Positions 44,609 through 55,945 of a stretch of DNA of 64,000 bases are shown here, one piece after another (position 1 is the stretch's first letter; each line of letters begins with the position of its first letter). Location of the stretch: positions 17,799,470-17,863,469 of the forward strand of contig QVOM02000049.1 of NCBI GenBank assembly GCA_003586115.2, read 5' to 3'. Under the pieces are notes generated by a model. The model did no database searches. It was not told the origin of the DNA and saw only the letters and a program-made list of their open reading frames with translations. The position numbers and the translations under genes were made by a program. The DNA comes from Salvator merianae (taxonomy: Eukaryota > Chordata > Lepidosauria > Squamata > Teiidae).

Positions 44609-44886
44609 GTAAGTCACAAATAAACACACTAATAGAAGAGTTAGGGCATTTATATCTGCTGCTGAGCCAAAGCTGGTGCTTTAGGTAAACAGTTTGTTTC
44701 CATAGTTTTGTTTCCATCGTGTTCTTAATCATTATTACTGTGAACTGCCGTAGATTTTATTGCTGAACAAACTGTTTGTTCACACACCCTTGCTAACACA
44801 CACGGAATTCTGGTGCAGAGTTAGCAAAGCTCCCTGCCTGAAATCCTGAAGCTGCTGCCAGTTAAGCAGTATCTGCACTCAGTAAA

Positions 44887-45020
44887 AAAAAAAAAAAAAA
44901 AAAGTGGCTTAGAGGTCATCACGTCCACACACTAATGCCTCTAATCCACATGAAAGGGCAGAAAATGCGCTTTTAAAGGAATTTAATGTGGATTAAAGGT
45001 GAAATGGGAACACTAGGGCC
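44887..45020. mobile_element. TE-B-related fold-back after an A run
   Basis: About 20 A residues (44884-44903), then GTGGCTTAGAGGTCATCACG with CTCTAATCCACATGAAAG facing TTTAATGTGGATTAAAGGTG. The arms resemble TE-B inner text. Left end lost. Confidence 0.45.
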
Positions 45021-45589
45021 ATTCCACACACTCGGTCAGCAGAGCAACTCAGTGGAGCCCCTGGCAGACCACATCCACACTGCAGACTGGCGTACCGGGT
45101 AATCATGTCTACATGTTTACAGTAGATAATCACTTTATAAAGCAAAATAAAAATGCACTGAAAGTACTATGAAACTATCTAAAATTATCAACTGCCAATG
45201 AAAAATAATACCTGCTTGGTTTAGAGGGGACAGATGGAGAATTATGGAGTGACACTCTTATCTGCCTGACAGAAGAAGTAATTCTTCACTTGGTGCCTGA
45301 AAGATGTTAGATGATTAGTTTTGCCAGGGAGAAAAATGGAGAAACACTCTTCCTAATCTCAGTTGATGGAGAGATGCAGAGAAGGGCCTTTGTAGGTGAG
45401 AACAGGCATCATTATATATTTGTCCCAAAGCCATACAGGACTTAAATATAATTCTTGGAACTTTGAACTGTGCCTGGAAATGTTTAGGCAACTAAAGCAA
45501 GAAAGCACCCATAGTATATGTTCCTAGCTGTAGGTTCTTAGTAGGAATCTTGCAATTCCCATTTCTGTTTATTTCTGTTTTTAAATGCA
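45021..45589. other. ADTRP intron 2, nothing recognised
   Basis: No exon. Text at 45240-45590 may be an old LINE (such as GGGCCTTTGTAGGTGAGAAC), but it is too diverged to call. Confidence 0.35.
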
Positions 45590-45662
45590 TATATGAACCA
45601 CTGTGAGACATTTTAAAAATACAAAATAGTATGTAAATACCGAATGTAAAATAAATAAAATG
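45590..45662 (+). mobile_element. LINE-like 3' tail
   Basis: AACCACTGTGAGACATTTTA with a TAAATACCGAATGTAAAATA and AAAT tail resembles a decayed L2-like 3' end. Confidence 0.5.
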
Positions 45663-45954
45663 ATTATTGTGTTCTACATAACAATTTCTGGACTGTTTTT
45701 GAAGGCGTCCCCAACCAGGGAGCATTATAGTAATGGGGGTAAGAGGTTACTAGGGCAGAAAAAGCTTAAGCCAGATAATTCTCATCCAGCCAAAGCTGAT
45801 GTGAGTCATTTTGTACCACTGGAGTTATTTGGGGTTCCAGACAGCACTGGATAAACTAGTACTCCTAGGCTGTGGGCCTGATTCTTAAGAGGAGTGCAAT
45901 CCTGTCCACAGCTGGGAGCATCCAGCCCCTATCAGCGGTGACTGTTCTTTATTT

Positions 45955-46375
45955 GAACATAAGAACATAAGAGGAGCCCTGCTGGATCAGGCCATGGCCC
46001 ATCTAGTCCAGCATTATGTCTCACACAGTGGCCCACCAGTTGTTTCTGGGCATTCTCAAGCAGAAGACAAAGACAGAACCTTTACCTGCTCTTGACTCCC
46101 TGCAAAAGGCCTTGAGAGGCATCCTGCCTGTCTCTCCAACCTGGAGGCAATACCTAGGCATCCATTCTAGTAGCCATTGATATACCTGTCCTCCATGATT
46201 TTGTCTAACCCTTTCTTAAAGGTTGATTGCTGTCACCACCTCTTCTGGCAGTAAATTCTGTAGACCGATGACCCTCTGAGTGAAAAAATACCTCCCCTTA
46301 TCGGTCCTTAGTCTCCTGCCCATCAGCTTCATAAAGTGCCCCTGGTCCTAGTGTTGTGCATTAGAGAAAATATTT
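45955..46375 (-). mobile_element. CR1-type LINE 3' end, reverse orientation
   Basis: AACATAAGAGGAGCCCTGCT, GGATCAGGCCATGGCCC, TCTAGTCCAGCATTATGTCT and later TGAGTGAAAAAATACCTCCC match 48445-48850 in order. Both are the widely shared squamate CR1 3' region in reverse. Confidence 0.85.
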
Positions 46376-46800
46376 TTTTTAATTGAAATTTAGGTTGTTT
46401 AGTCTTATCCAGTCTATTGTCATGGGCAAGAGCTCCCATTCAACGCATCTACAATTCCTCTTATACTAGATGTAACAAAGAAACAGTTTTGTATCAGTTG
46501 CATATTAGTGAGAACGTATTTAATTTCTCAGATATCACAGTTCATGCGTATGTAGAGCAATACGGAGGACAGGACTGAGCTATGTGAGACTCCGGATTCC
46601 AGAGTATATGGAACTGAACTACTCAGCGCCATAGTGACTGTGATGATGGGGTGTGTGTGAACCACTAAAAGGGTAGTTTTGTCTGCTCTCTATTGAGAAG
46701 GGCACTGTAATTACTCAAATCTGAAACCAGTGGTCAAGAATATTAACTGAATCACATTCCTTCCTCCTTCTCTTAATGTAAGTCATCATACAAAGTGACT
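46376..46800. mobile_element. Probable decayed LINE
   Basis: GCTATGTGAGACTCCGGATT, TACTCAGCGCC and CTGAAACCAGTGGTCAAGAA are phrases of the type found in L2-like reverse-strand copies. Ends and frames are not recoverable. Confidence 0.35.
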
Positions 46801-46859
46801 GGAGCAATTTGTGTGTGAAAAAACTAGGTCTGAACTTCCATAAATTGGATTAGGCAGTG

Positions 46860-47003
46860 TTTGGATTTGGTTTGCCATCATACACTCAGTTCTTTACCCA
46901 AACAAGGAATATTTGTCACAAATATTTGTCACAAATATTTGTTTGGATCTGGTTTGCCATCATACACTCAGTTCTTTACCCAAACAAGGAATATTTGTCA
47001 CAA
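46860..47003. repeat. 82-bp tandem duplication in intron 2
   Basis: A 61-bp block beginning TTTGGATTTGGTTTGCC (46860) recurs at 46942 with one substitution (T to C). A 21-bp spacer itself repeats AATATTTGTCAC. The unit period is 82 bp, with one full and one partial copy. Confidence 0.92.
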
Positions 47004-47617
47004 AAAGGTAATTTCTTTAGAAGCAAATTATTGTCAATTTAGGATTGCTATATGGAATCCAAATCGGGTTCCCTATATCTTTAATAGCTGTGTAACCTTT
47101 GACCTGCATTACTAACTATGTGTTGAAATAGGGCCCTCCTACACAACTATTGAAGATCTGAGAAATGCGATTTGAATTCTATCCAGTTTGCAATGCACAT
47201 TCACACCAGAGTGTTTTAATCCACTGTAAATCAAAGACTGAGTGTGCTTCATTTATGTTCACATCCATAGTGTTGAGGGCACACTAAGTTGTCACACTGA
47301 TGTTGTCTTGAGTGCTGTGTCTGGTCAGGGTAGCCCATCCATCTCTACTCACTACTCCCATCTCCTCCCTTTAAAGTGAGTTGACAGATAATTATGTCCA
47401 TCAATCTTTGGCTAGGTTTTTTTTCCTGAGGATTTCACTACAGGCAAAAGAAACAAAAAACCTGACTTACTCATCTATCAGCTCAAGTCTACAGCAGTGT
47501 GTGCATAATCCATGCACATGCAAAATGTGTGAAATGATATATGGCAAAATATGGTTACTGGATACTGTACTCCTTTGTTACTTGCAGTTCCATATCTCCA
47601 CTTGAAAGGGTTTGTAA
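47004..47617. other. ADTRP intron 2, nothing recognised
   Basis: No exon or assigned repeat. Confidence 0.4.
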
Positions 47618-48055
47618 CTCTGGCTCTTTCTGCACTTATCTGAGATTTGGAATAGGAGCCCCTGTAGTTGGCTTCTGGGCCTCATCGGTCTGCACATTAC
47701 TGTGGATTTATGAGCCCCCGCCCACCACTGGTACACTCTGTCCACACTGGATGGAGTGTAATCCCGATCAGGGAAGCCCTGATTGGGACTACAGGTAAAC
47801 CTCAATATCGCACACCAAAGCACATCACCAAAATGGGTTCCCCAGTGGCTCTGAAGCTAGGAACTTTCCTTTCAACATTTCAGAGCACTCGAGCCTGGTC
47901 CCAAAGTTTTCTGAGGCCAGGGCTGGTGTGGACCTGTGTGGTCACGCACATGGCACTATTCCAGACCATGCCTTTTCGTAGTCTGAACCAGCAGGGCTGG
48001 CTGATTCAGACCCATTGGTTTGTACCATGGAGAGGCGAGTGTAGAAAGGCTCTCT
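47618..48055. mobile_element. TE-C element, uninterrupted
   Basis: Left end GGCTCTTTCTGCACTTATC and right end GCGAGTGTAGAAAGGCTC. The internal CCGCCCACCACTGGTAC and GGCTCTGAAGCTAGGAACTT align with the SINE-split copy at 6131-6946, giving the pre-insertion structure. Confidence 0.65.
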
Positions 48056-48444
48056 CACTTGCTGTACATGAGCAAAAACATTAGCCAAGTGTGTATGTTA
48101 ATAAGTTTGGCCCTGGAAAATAAGTTTCTGTTTCTGTTTCTGTTTGCTTTTGTTCTGTTTCGTTTTCCCCCCCAAAAGTTGATCTACAAAATGTGATTTT
48201 CTGCCTCTATCACTGTCTACAAATTTTAGTATCCTTGTCCTTGTGAGATAACTGAATCCTTTTTGAATAGTGAGGGACTACTGCATTCTTGTTTTGTTGC
48301 CTAGCTATAGGTTTCATAACACAGATTTTAAAATCATTAAGCGCATGCTGGTATGATAAGATCTAAATCCTTGTATAGATAGATATCAGACCATCATGAT
48401 GAAATTCAATACGTAGAAAAGGTCTGATACAATCTAATTCCTTA

Positions 48445-49950
48445 TTCTAATAAGAACATAAGAGGAACCCTGCAACTGGATTGGGTCATGGCCCATCTAG
48501 TCCAGCATCCTGTCTCACACAGTGGCCCAGCAAGTGCTTCTGGACATCTCAAGGAGAAGACAAAGCAAAACCTTCACCTGCTCTCAACTCCCTGCAAATG
48601 GCCTTTAGAGGCATCCTCCACCATGAGGGCAGTATGTAGGCATTGATTTTAGTAGCCATTGACCTACATGAATCTATCCAATCTGTACTTAATTGAGGCT
48701 GATTGCTGTCACCACCTCTTCTGGTAGAAAATTCCACAGACCAATGACCCTCTGGGTGAAAAAATATTTCCCTTCGTCTGTCCTAACTCTCCTGCCCATC
48801 AGCTTCAAGGAGTGCCCCCTGGTCCTAGTGCTGTGCAACAGAGAAAATAATTTTTCTCTATCCACCTTTTCCATACCGTGCATGATTTTATGTACTTCAA
48901 ATGCTGTCTTTCAAAGCTGAAGTCGCCTAAATGCTGAGACCTATCTTGGTAGAGAGGTATTCCATCCCCTTGTTCAGTTTGGTTGCCCTGTTCTGCACCT
49001 TTTCCAGTTCCACAGTATCCTTTCTGAGATGAGGTGTCCAGAACTGTACACAATATTCCAAATGTGATCTCACCATAGATTCCAAGTGTGCTGTCACAAT
49101 AGATGCACAATGATACTTGTGACTTATTTTCTATTCCCTTCCTAATCACCCCTAGCATTGAATTTGCTTTTTTTTTTTTACTGCTGCTGAACACTGAATT
49201 TACACCTTCATTTAGCTGTCCATCAGAACCCCAAGATCCTTTTCCTAGTCTGTAACAGAAAGCTTGGACCCCATCAGTTCATTGGAGTAATTGGAGTTCT
49301 TTTCCACAATGTGCATCGCTTTATACTTGCTAAGACTGAAGTGCATTTGCCACTTTGTTGCCCACTCACCCAGTGTCAAGAGATCCCTCTGGAGCTCTTT
49401 ACAATTACTTTCAGTTTTCACTACCCTGAACATTTTAGTGCCATCAGCAAACTTTGCTAACTCACTACTTACCCCTACTTCTAGATCATTTATGAACAAA
49501 TTAAAAAGCAGGGGTCCTAATACTGAACCTTGCAGGACCCCACTTCTCCCCTCTTTCTACTCTGAGAAGTGACCATTTATTACTGTTCTCTGTTTCCTGT
49601 CCCTTAGCTAGTTATCAGTCCAGGACAGGATCTGTCCTCTTATTCCATGACTGGTGAGTTTATTCAGCAGCCTTTGATGGGGGACTTTGTCTGACAATGT
49701 CAATTGGGTCGCCTATATCCACATGTTTATTAACACTCTCAAAGAATTCTAACAGTTTTGTAAGGCATGATTTAGCTTTGCAGAAGCCGTGCTGATTTTC
49801 TTTCAGCAATGCTTGGTCCTCTACGTGTATAGTAATTTTATCCTTAATGATGGTTTCCATCACTTTACCTAGAACTGATGTTAAGCTGACTGGTCTGTAA
49901 TTTCCTGGATCTCCCCCAGATCCTTTTTTGAAGATCAATATTATATTTGC
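48445..49950 (-). mobile_element. CR1-type LINE, 3' half with reverse-transcriptase remnants
   Basis: The minus-strand frame 49660-49938 gives a reverse-transcriptase part (DPGNYRPVSLTSVLGKVMET, then KENQHGFCKAKSC). The frame 49245-49499 gives NDLEVG, KFADGTKMFRVVK and LQRDLLTLGEWATKWQMHF. The catalytic FADD box reads FADG, a damaging change, and frames shift between the two parts. The 3' end at 48445-48600 carries the standard phrase. About 1.5 kb, 5'-truncated. Confidence 0.88.
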
Positions 49951-50035
49951 ATTTTTTATAGTTCTATGCTTTGTTAGGTGACAATGTAAAAATCCAATAA
50001 CTTTTAAAGCTATATATTTAAATATTTTCTTTCAG

Positions 50036-50137
50036 TTTGTCTTCATAGCCTTCTGGACCTTATACCTTTATGATCGGCAGCTGGTTTACCCCAAAATTCT
50101 CGATGGAATAATTCCCTCATGGCTTAATCATTCTATG
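50036..50137 (+). CDS. ADTRP: ADTRP coding exon 3 (residues 98-131)
   Basis: Thirty-four phase-0 codons, the same length as human exon 3. The acceptor TTTCTTTCAG precedes 50036 and the donor GTGAGT begins at 50138. The product reads FVFIAFWTLYLYDRQLVYPK, then ILDGIIPSWLNHSM. The family signatures are FW.LYLYDR, YPK.LD and P.WLNH.M. It covers membrane segment 3 and the following luminal or cytosolic loop. In the family the catalytic histidine (human ADTRP H131) directly follows NHxM, so here it would be the first codon of exon 4, which is outside the window. The acceptor lies about 85 bp from the CR1 copy at 48445-49950. Confidence 0.9.
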
Positions 50138-50733
50138 GTGAGTAAAAAGAAAACAACAAACTCCAAAATGGACTAAAGACACTTCAATTAATATTTGATT
50201 GTGGTACAATTTATGCAGAGGGAAGCAAGCATCAGCCACCCAATTATGCATACATTCCATATATATCTTTAGAAATTATTGTGAAATGCATACAAATGAT
50301 CTTCCCCACTGGAAAAAAAAGAGGTATTTCTTTAGCTGGATCATGGGTAGACAGTGCAATTTTTCATTTAGTGCTTTCCTACTGTCTCTTTAAGTATATA
50401 CAGAACTATACAGATTGAGTGGAAGTGTGAATTGCAGACAGGAGCATTAAAGAACAGGAGAAAATGTCAGTGAATCATGGCTTGCCAAGTTTAAATCAAT
50501 GGCAAGATGTGAAGTCATTAACAGGGGGTGGGTGGAGGGAAAAACTTTCTAGGTTACTGCAGTATGTGCAAAAGAATGAAGTTGTTTTTGCTGTAAACAG
50601 AGTGTTACACAATGCAGAATGTCTGGGAATACAAATGAATGTTTGGCCATTTTTAAAAAGGAGTGAATGAATGCTAAAAATAAGTAGTGGCCCAGTACTT
50701 GGGATGCATTGTAACATCATAGGAGGAAACTAA
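50138..50733. other. ADTRP intron 3, nothing recognised
   Basis: No exon or assigned repeat. Confidence 0.45.
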
Positions 50734-50903
50734 GGTCCTTTCTGCACTGAGATTTAGTCCAGATTATATCCTGGAAAAGGGACCTGCCATCCACATGCTG
50801 CTTTAGGCTATAGTAAGTGCCTCCTATAGACTGCAGCAGTATGTGGATGTTAGGTCCCTATTCTGGGATATAATCTGGAATAAGGCCCAATGCAGGAAGG
50901 ACC
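50734..50903. mobile_element. TE-A element, complete, diverged
   Basis: Ends GGTCCTTTCTGCACTGAG and CAATGCAGGAAGGACC. The centre has CCACATGCTGCTTTAGGC facing ACTGCAGCAGTATGTGG. 170 bp. Confidence 0.75.
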
Positions 50904-51057
50904 TAAATGGCAACCATGTATCTTGCCCTCTAAACTTTTATTTTGAAATAGTTTGAATTTGAGACACATTAAAAAGGGACGGAATGTAAAAAGCTTGTTG
51001 ATGAATGAGAGCAAAGATATTGCCAAGAAAATGAAAGCTACGAGTTTTTGCTAAATT

Positions 51058-51695
51058 TGACCCTTTCTGCACCTGCCCTGTTCGTTGTCAGAATCAGTGG
51101 GTGTGGAACAGCCAGGCTCTCTGGTTCTGACCATGGAAATGTGTGATCTGGAACGGCACTGTTTGCACGATGGTGCTACTCCAACCAGGCCCTGCCCTGG
51201 CCTCGATGCACATGCAGGCTTTGAGACTGAGCTCCAAGCGTTGCAAGGGCTAAGAACAAAGGTTCCTAGCCTCAAAGCCTCTGGGGGACACATTTCCTGC
51301 TTGTCGTAAACACAGTACTCCATGTTCTGGGCCAGGGTCCACTGTGGTTCACCAGTAGACTCATTTAATCAAATCTGCCAGAAATCCCCATCAGGGTCTC
51401 CTGCTAGGATGCTCTGTCCGCACAGGAACAGACTGGACTAGGAGTCCCATACAAGACGGACCACTAAAATGGGTCCTCTGGGTGCTCCGAGGTCAGGAAC
51501 TTTCATTCCCGGCCATTGGGGCCTTTGGAGAAGCTAGCACAAGCTTCAGAACTGGCACAGGAGCTAGTCCAGAACAATCATCCCAGTGCAGATGACCTGA
51601 TTCCATCTACCGCTGGGATGGATTGCTCATTCCGATTCAGGGTGACCCGCTGTACTGGAACAAATAAAGTAAATGCAGGAATGGCCTAGTCACCG
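51058..51695. mobile_element. TE-C element, long copy
   Basis: Left end GACCCTTTCTGCACCTGCCC and right end AAGTAAATGCAGGAATGGCC. The interior has ATGCTCTGTCCGCACAGGAA and AAGCTTCAGAACTGGCACAG, shared with 20426 and 62932. At about 638 bp it is the longest copy here. No transposase frame. Confidence 0.6.
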
Positions 51696-52999
51696 CATCA
51701 TCAGACCAGGACCAGGAGGGCTCCAGTTCAAATTGAGGAAACTTACCAGGTGACCTTAGAATAATGAACCACAACAGTGGCAAAAATAAATTGTAGATAA
51801 CCATGTGACTTGAGGTCCTTGGAATCAAGGGGGTTTAATAATATACCAAATAAGTAAAATGTACACAACCTTAGCCTTGTTATAGGGTTTTTTGTGCCAT
51901 GAAATTTGGCAACAGCGTGAGCTCAGAGTTTGATGGCTGACAAATGTGATGGACACAGGAATGGATGCTTTGCCACTAAAAACTGTTTCCTGTGTCTTGT
52001 GTCAGTAGTGTTGGAAGCTATTGTCTCAAGAACCACAAAGAGTAACCTTTTATGAAAAAGAAAACCTATATTTAGAATTCACAGGGATGACTGGAAATTC
52101 AGAGTGGTCGTGATAGGAAGCTGTAATATATTTGCCCTTTACTATGGATGCAGTCTGAATTGGGGGGGGGGGGTACTATATCTACCCTTAGCAGTGGAAG
52201 GGAAGCTTCTATTAGTGGAATGGAAACTGGGTCAGAATTAGAGGCCAAAGCATTATGAACCCATTTAAATGAAAAATGTCACAGCATGAATCTTTTATGT
52301 TGGAGTGAAGTCAGAGAGACACCATTTTTCAGACATTGTATAAAGCTTACTCAAAAGGCAAATTGTTCTGTATTAATTATTCAGTCAATGAATGGAACTA
52401 AATGATGAACTCCTTGGGGTAACATTTGTTCTTTCCACTTTTAAAATCGGATTTTCTAAGCAACTGGGGTTATCTTGCAAACAAATATGGAAAGGGTCTA
52501 AAATGATACAGCATTTAACAAACCCAAATAAAAAGAGGCAAAAGAATTGAGAAGGGCCAGACAACATCTGTTTTGCCCAAGCCTCTCCAAAGCCACTGAG
52601 TATCTGAGATATCTGCTAGAGTTTGCCTTGCATGCAGATCGAAGAAGGGGATGGAAACAGAACACAATTCACATTCATTGCAGTAGTTTCTTCTATTTTG
52701 CCAAATGTAGTCAATAATCACATAATCAATTTAACACCCAGATCAGAAGAAGCAAGACTTACATGTCTCCCATATATGCAGCTTCAGGGGTTTATAAATT
52801 ATTTGGACAGAAAGTACTTCCTTCCTTTGCTTTCAGAGTCTGTTTAGTAGTCACCATATCCTGGGCACACTTTTATTTCCTTTTGCTGTGATACTCAGTT
52901 AAAATGTCTAGATGATGGAAAATAATAGCTGCCAGCTATAAAGATACTCAGACTTGGCTTGTAGATCAGAACCACAAGTGTGATGATAAAGACTGGGCC
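51696..52999. other. ADTRP intron 3, nothing recognised
   Basis: A ten-base G run lies at 52161-52172. No exon. The phrase near 52866 that resembles the start of exon 4 is rejected below. Confidence 0.4.
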
Positions 53000-53560
53000 A
53001 AGTAGACTGGACCTCCTGGAATGACTCAGCTGGACTGCAGACCAGTCTGCTCTGCGTCCACATTGAACAAAATGTTGGACTGGGCTTCAATTGTGGACTG
53101 CTTGCAACTGATCCATGCAACATTTCAGGCCGGGGCTGCATCCAGACATCATTTACTTATTTCACTACATATTTGGATATTGCAGAATAAAGCCTGGATA
53201 TTCTGGAACATCCAGGTTTTATTCTGAAATATCCAAGTATAGCAGAATAAATATGTGACTTCTGGATGCAACCTGGTATCCTGGACCAGCCCCTTGTGGG
53301 CGGATTGCACAGAAGCGGATTGTTTGGTCTACCAGGGCAGAGAAACTCAGCACCGTTTCACTGGGCACCTGGAAGTGGCGCTGGAAGTATGCTGATCCTG
53401 AGTGCCCAGCAAAAACTGTTCCAACCCTCCATGGTTGGGCCAGGATGGATCACCTGCAATGCAGACAGCCCTTGGCATGGGCTGCTAGCAGCCTGGTCTG
53501 GATCACTTAATTTGGCCTAGCAACGTGCAGGTTACTCGAACCATGCAGAAATGACTTGAG
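53000..53560. mobile_element. TE-C-like element split by a fold-back
   Basis: CTGGACTGCAGACCAGTCTG and TGCGTCCACATTGAAC lie before 53133. CCTGGACCAGCCCCTTGTGG, TGCAATGCAGACAGCCCTT and GGTTACTCGAACCATGCAGAAATG lie after 53273. Together these read as one TE-C-type unit. Confidence 0.45.
53133..53273. mobile_element. Fold-back miniature element
   Basis: GGCTGCATCCAGACATCATT faces GACTTCTGGATGCAACC, and CTACATATTTGGATATTGC with AGAATAAAGCCTGGATATTC faces CAGGTTTTATTCTGAAATAT with CCAAGTATAGC. About 141 bp, AT-rich, folding over nearly its whole length. Confidence 0.8.
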
Positions 53561-54099
53561 GTTCCAACTGGAAGTTTTTCTTTGATCTTTAGAAACCTGT
53601 TTTGACCCGCAGAAGATCACAACATGCCTTGGAGACATCAAAAAGAGGCATCTAATTGGACTTTCATCCCTCTCCCACCCCTCCCAAGGAGGAGTCCGAG
53701 GGACCACTGCTGGTAGCCACAGTCAGTGATAATTCCTACTCCAACTTTTTGCCTCATTTCAGTTTAAAAAATCATCACAATTTACTTCATTTCCTGTTCC
53801 TTTGAATACACTTTGATTCTGAAGAAGTACCTAACTTGTAGATAGTAACTACCGTGGATAAACATATTAGATGTATCCTTTTACTTGGGCCTTTTTTTAA
53901 TATGTATATATTCACAGTATTTGTTATTTTATTTTCTTGTTCCCTGCCCAGAGACCTAATGCCCAGAGACATAATATCATACGTGGAACTATTTTATTTT
54001 TTTACTTCAAGCTGAGTTCAAGTTTTGGGCTCAGTTATGTGCGGGGGTAGGAAGCAAGCTAAATTTACAGATTTAAGCCTTTGTCTGGTATACTGGAAC
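53561..54099. other. ADTRP intron 3, nothing recognised
   Basis: No exon or assigned repeat. Confidence 0.4.
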
Positions 54100-54350
54100 A
54101 AGCTGCTTGCTAGTACGCTTCTTCTGCACAGGACCAGCACCATTCTTGCCCAGAACAATCCTAAGGGCTCCCTATCCTGGTTTAGCAGTGGACCTGTTTG
54201 AAAAAATCTGCAAGTGTACTGATGCCCCCTCTTCCAGTCCAGGCGTTGGGGCTTCCACACCTGGTCTGGAACACAGAAAACGCCTCAGCCTCATCTTCAA
54301 AGCTTGTATAAGCTTTGAACATGAGCTCCTAAGCTTGCATAAACTTCAAA
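54100..54350. mobile_element. TE-C fragment
   Basis: CTTCTGCACAGGACCAGCAC, CCTATCCTGGTTTAGCAGTG and CAAAGCTTGTATAAGCTTTG are TE-C-type text, with the right end replaced by the L2-like tail. Confidence 0.45.
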
Positions 54351-54354
54351 GATT

Positions 54355-55460
54355 TATTTATTTATTTATTTATATTTTTATCCTGCCCTTTCCCAAAGAT
54401 CTCAAGGCAAGTTACAACAACAAAAACAATTTAAAAAGAACCCACTAAAAGCAATATGAAAATGGGGTGGAGAAGCCATTTCCTCAGCCAAAGGCCGGGG
54501 TAAATAGGTGTGTCTTTGCCAGTCTTCAAAATGTATATGGTGAAGATCCTGGCACACCTAAGGGGAAGAGTGTTCCATAGTCTGGGGGCTACTATTGAGA
54601 AGGCCCTATCTTGGATCCCCACCCCCTTAACTACTGAAGGTGGTGGTACAACCAGGAGAGCCTCATTTGCAGATCTTAAGGCACAGGCAGGCCAATACGG
54701 GAGAAGGCATTCCTTTAGATACTTGGGGCCTAAGCCGTGTAGATCCTTACTGATCAAAGTTAACACCTTGAATTGCTACATAGCGAATTGGCAGCTAGTA
54801 CAGCTCTTTTAATGTTGAGACCTTTGGATATAGGGTGGGATAAAAATGCAAATAATAAATAAATAAATTTTAAGACTAGCTTGGTGTGCATCTGGCCAGC
54901 AGTGCCAATGAGCAGTCCCACTGCTGCATTCTGCACCAGCTGCAGCTTCTGAAACATCTTCAAGGGCAGCCCCATACAGCACATTACAGTAGTTCAATCT
55001 GGAAGTTACTAGAGCATGAATCATTGTGGATTCATTGTGGACTGTCTCTGTCCAGAAAGGACTGGAACTGATGAACTAGCTGTAGTTGGAAGTAGGCACT
55101 CTTGGTCACCACCTCCACCTGAACTTCAGGTGTCATTGCAGAGTCCAAATGTACTCCCTGATTTCGCACTTGTCCTGTCCACAGCAACACAGCCCCATCA
55201 AGAACTTGGTGCCTCCCTACTTCACATACCCAAGACCCTATGACACACAGCACCCCCATATTGTCTGGATTCAGCTTCAATTTATTGGCTCCCATCCAGC
55301 CCATTACCACCTCCAGGCACTTCTCAAGCGCTTCAACCACCTCTCCTGATTCAGATGGCACAAACTGCATATTGATGACACCTCACTCTAACTCTCCTGA
55401 TGATCTCTCTCAGTGGCTTCATATAGATATTAAAGAGCATGGAGATAAGATCAACCCTCT
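54355..55460 (-). mobile_element. L2-like LINE with reverse-transcriptase remnants
   Basis: The minus frame 55032-55370 reads VEALEKCLEVVMGWMGANKL, then KLNPDN and AYFQLQLVHQFQSFL, the L2 reverse-transcriptase thumb region. The frames at 54760-55024 carry HALVTSRLNYCN and KLQLVQNAA. The frame 54431-54766 gives GLGPKYLKECLLPYWPACAL and FSIVAPRLWNTLPL. Three frames are needed, so it is inactive. The tail begins at the (TTTA)n run at 54355. Confidence 0.9.
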
Positions 55461-55847
55461 GAGTAATCATGCAACCACTCTCTGGGTGGTTTCAAAGATA
55501 AGCTCTTCAAAGTATGTACTATCTTCAGAGATGAGGCTGTAACATTTTCCATGTTTCTCATGCAAGCTTCAAAGATCATCTTAGAAAGCCTGACACAGAG
55601 ATAGTTCAGCCTTCCCCTTCTGCACCAGATGTGACACTGGAACAATGGGGACATGGGGCAATTGCATGGAAAGGTGGGTGTTGCATGCAGCAGAAGTATG
55701 TTTTGCTTGGAGCAGACTAGGGAAGATGCATCCATATTGCTGCTGGGTGACTGGGACAGTGGTCTTCTAGCCCTCGCAACGTGGATGTGGACAGGCTGGA
55801 GTGGGACTAGTTAAACTCCTCCAGCATGGAAACTGCCTTAAATAAAT
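55461..55847. other. ADTRP intron 3, possible LINE continuation
   Basis: Text to about 55620 may be the 5' continuation of the L2-like copy but is not decipherable in protein. No exon. Confidence 0.35.
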
Positions 55848-55945
55848 ACTATTAGTAGTAGAATTACTACTACTAGTAGTAGTAGTAGTGCAATTACTGC
55901 TTCTTCTGCTACTACTGATAATAACAGTAATAAAACAGCTATACT
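55848..55945. repeat. Compound TAG/CTA/CTT trinucleotide repeat
   Basis: TTAGTAGTAG, then TACTACTACTAG, TAGTAGTAGTAGTG, CTTCTTCTGC and TACTACTGATAATAAC over about 95 bp. TAG and CTA blocks alternate, so parts are self-complementary. Confidence 0.85.

Noticed and set aside
52866..52900. CACACTTTTATTTCCTTTT resembles the start of ADTRP exon 4 (HTFIFPF) if one base is shifted
   Set aside because: There is no AG acceptor before CAC, the frame breaks after four codons without the shift, and the expected downstream motifs are absent.
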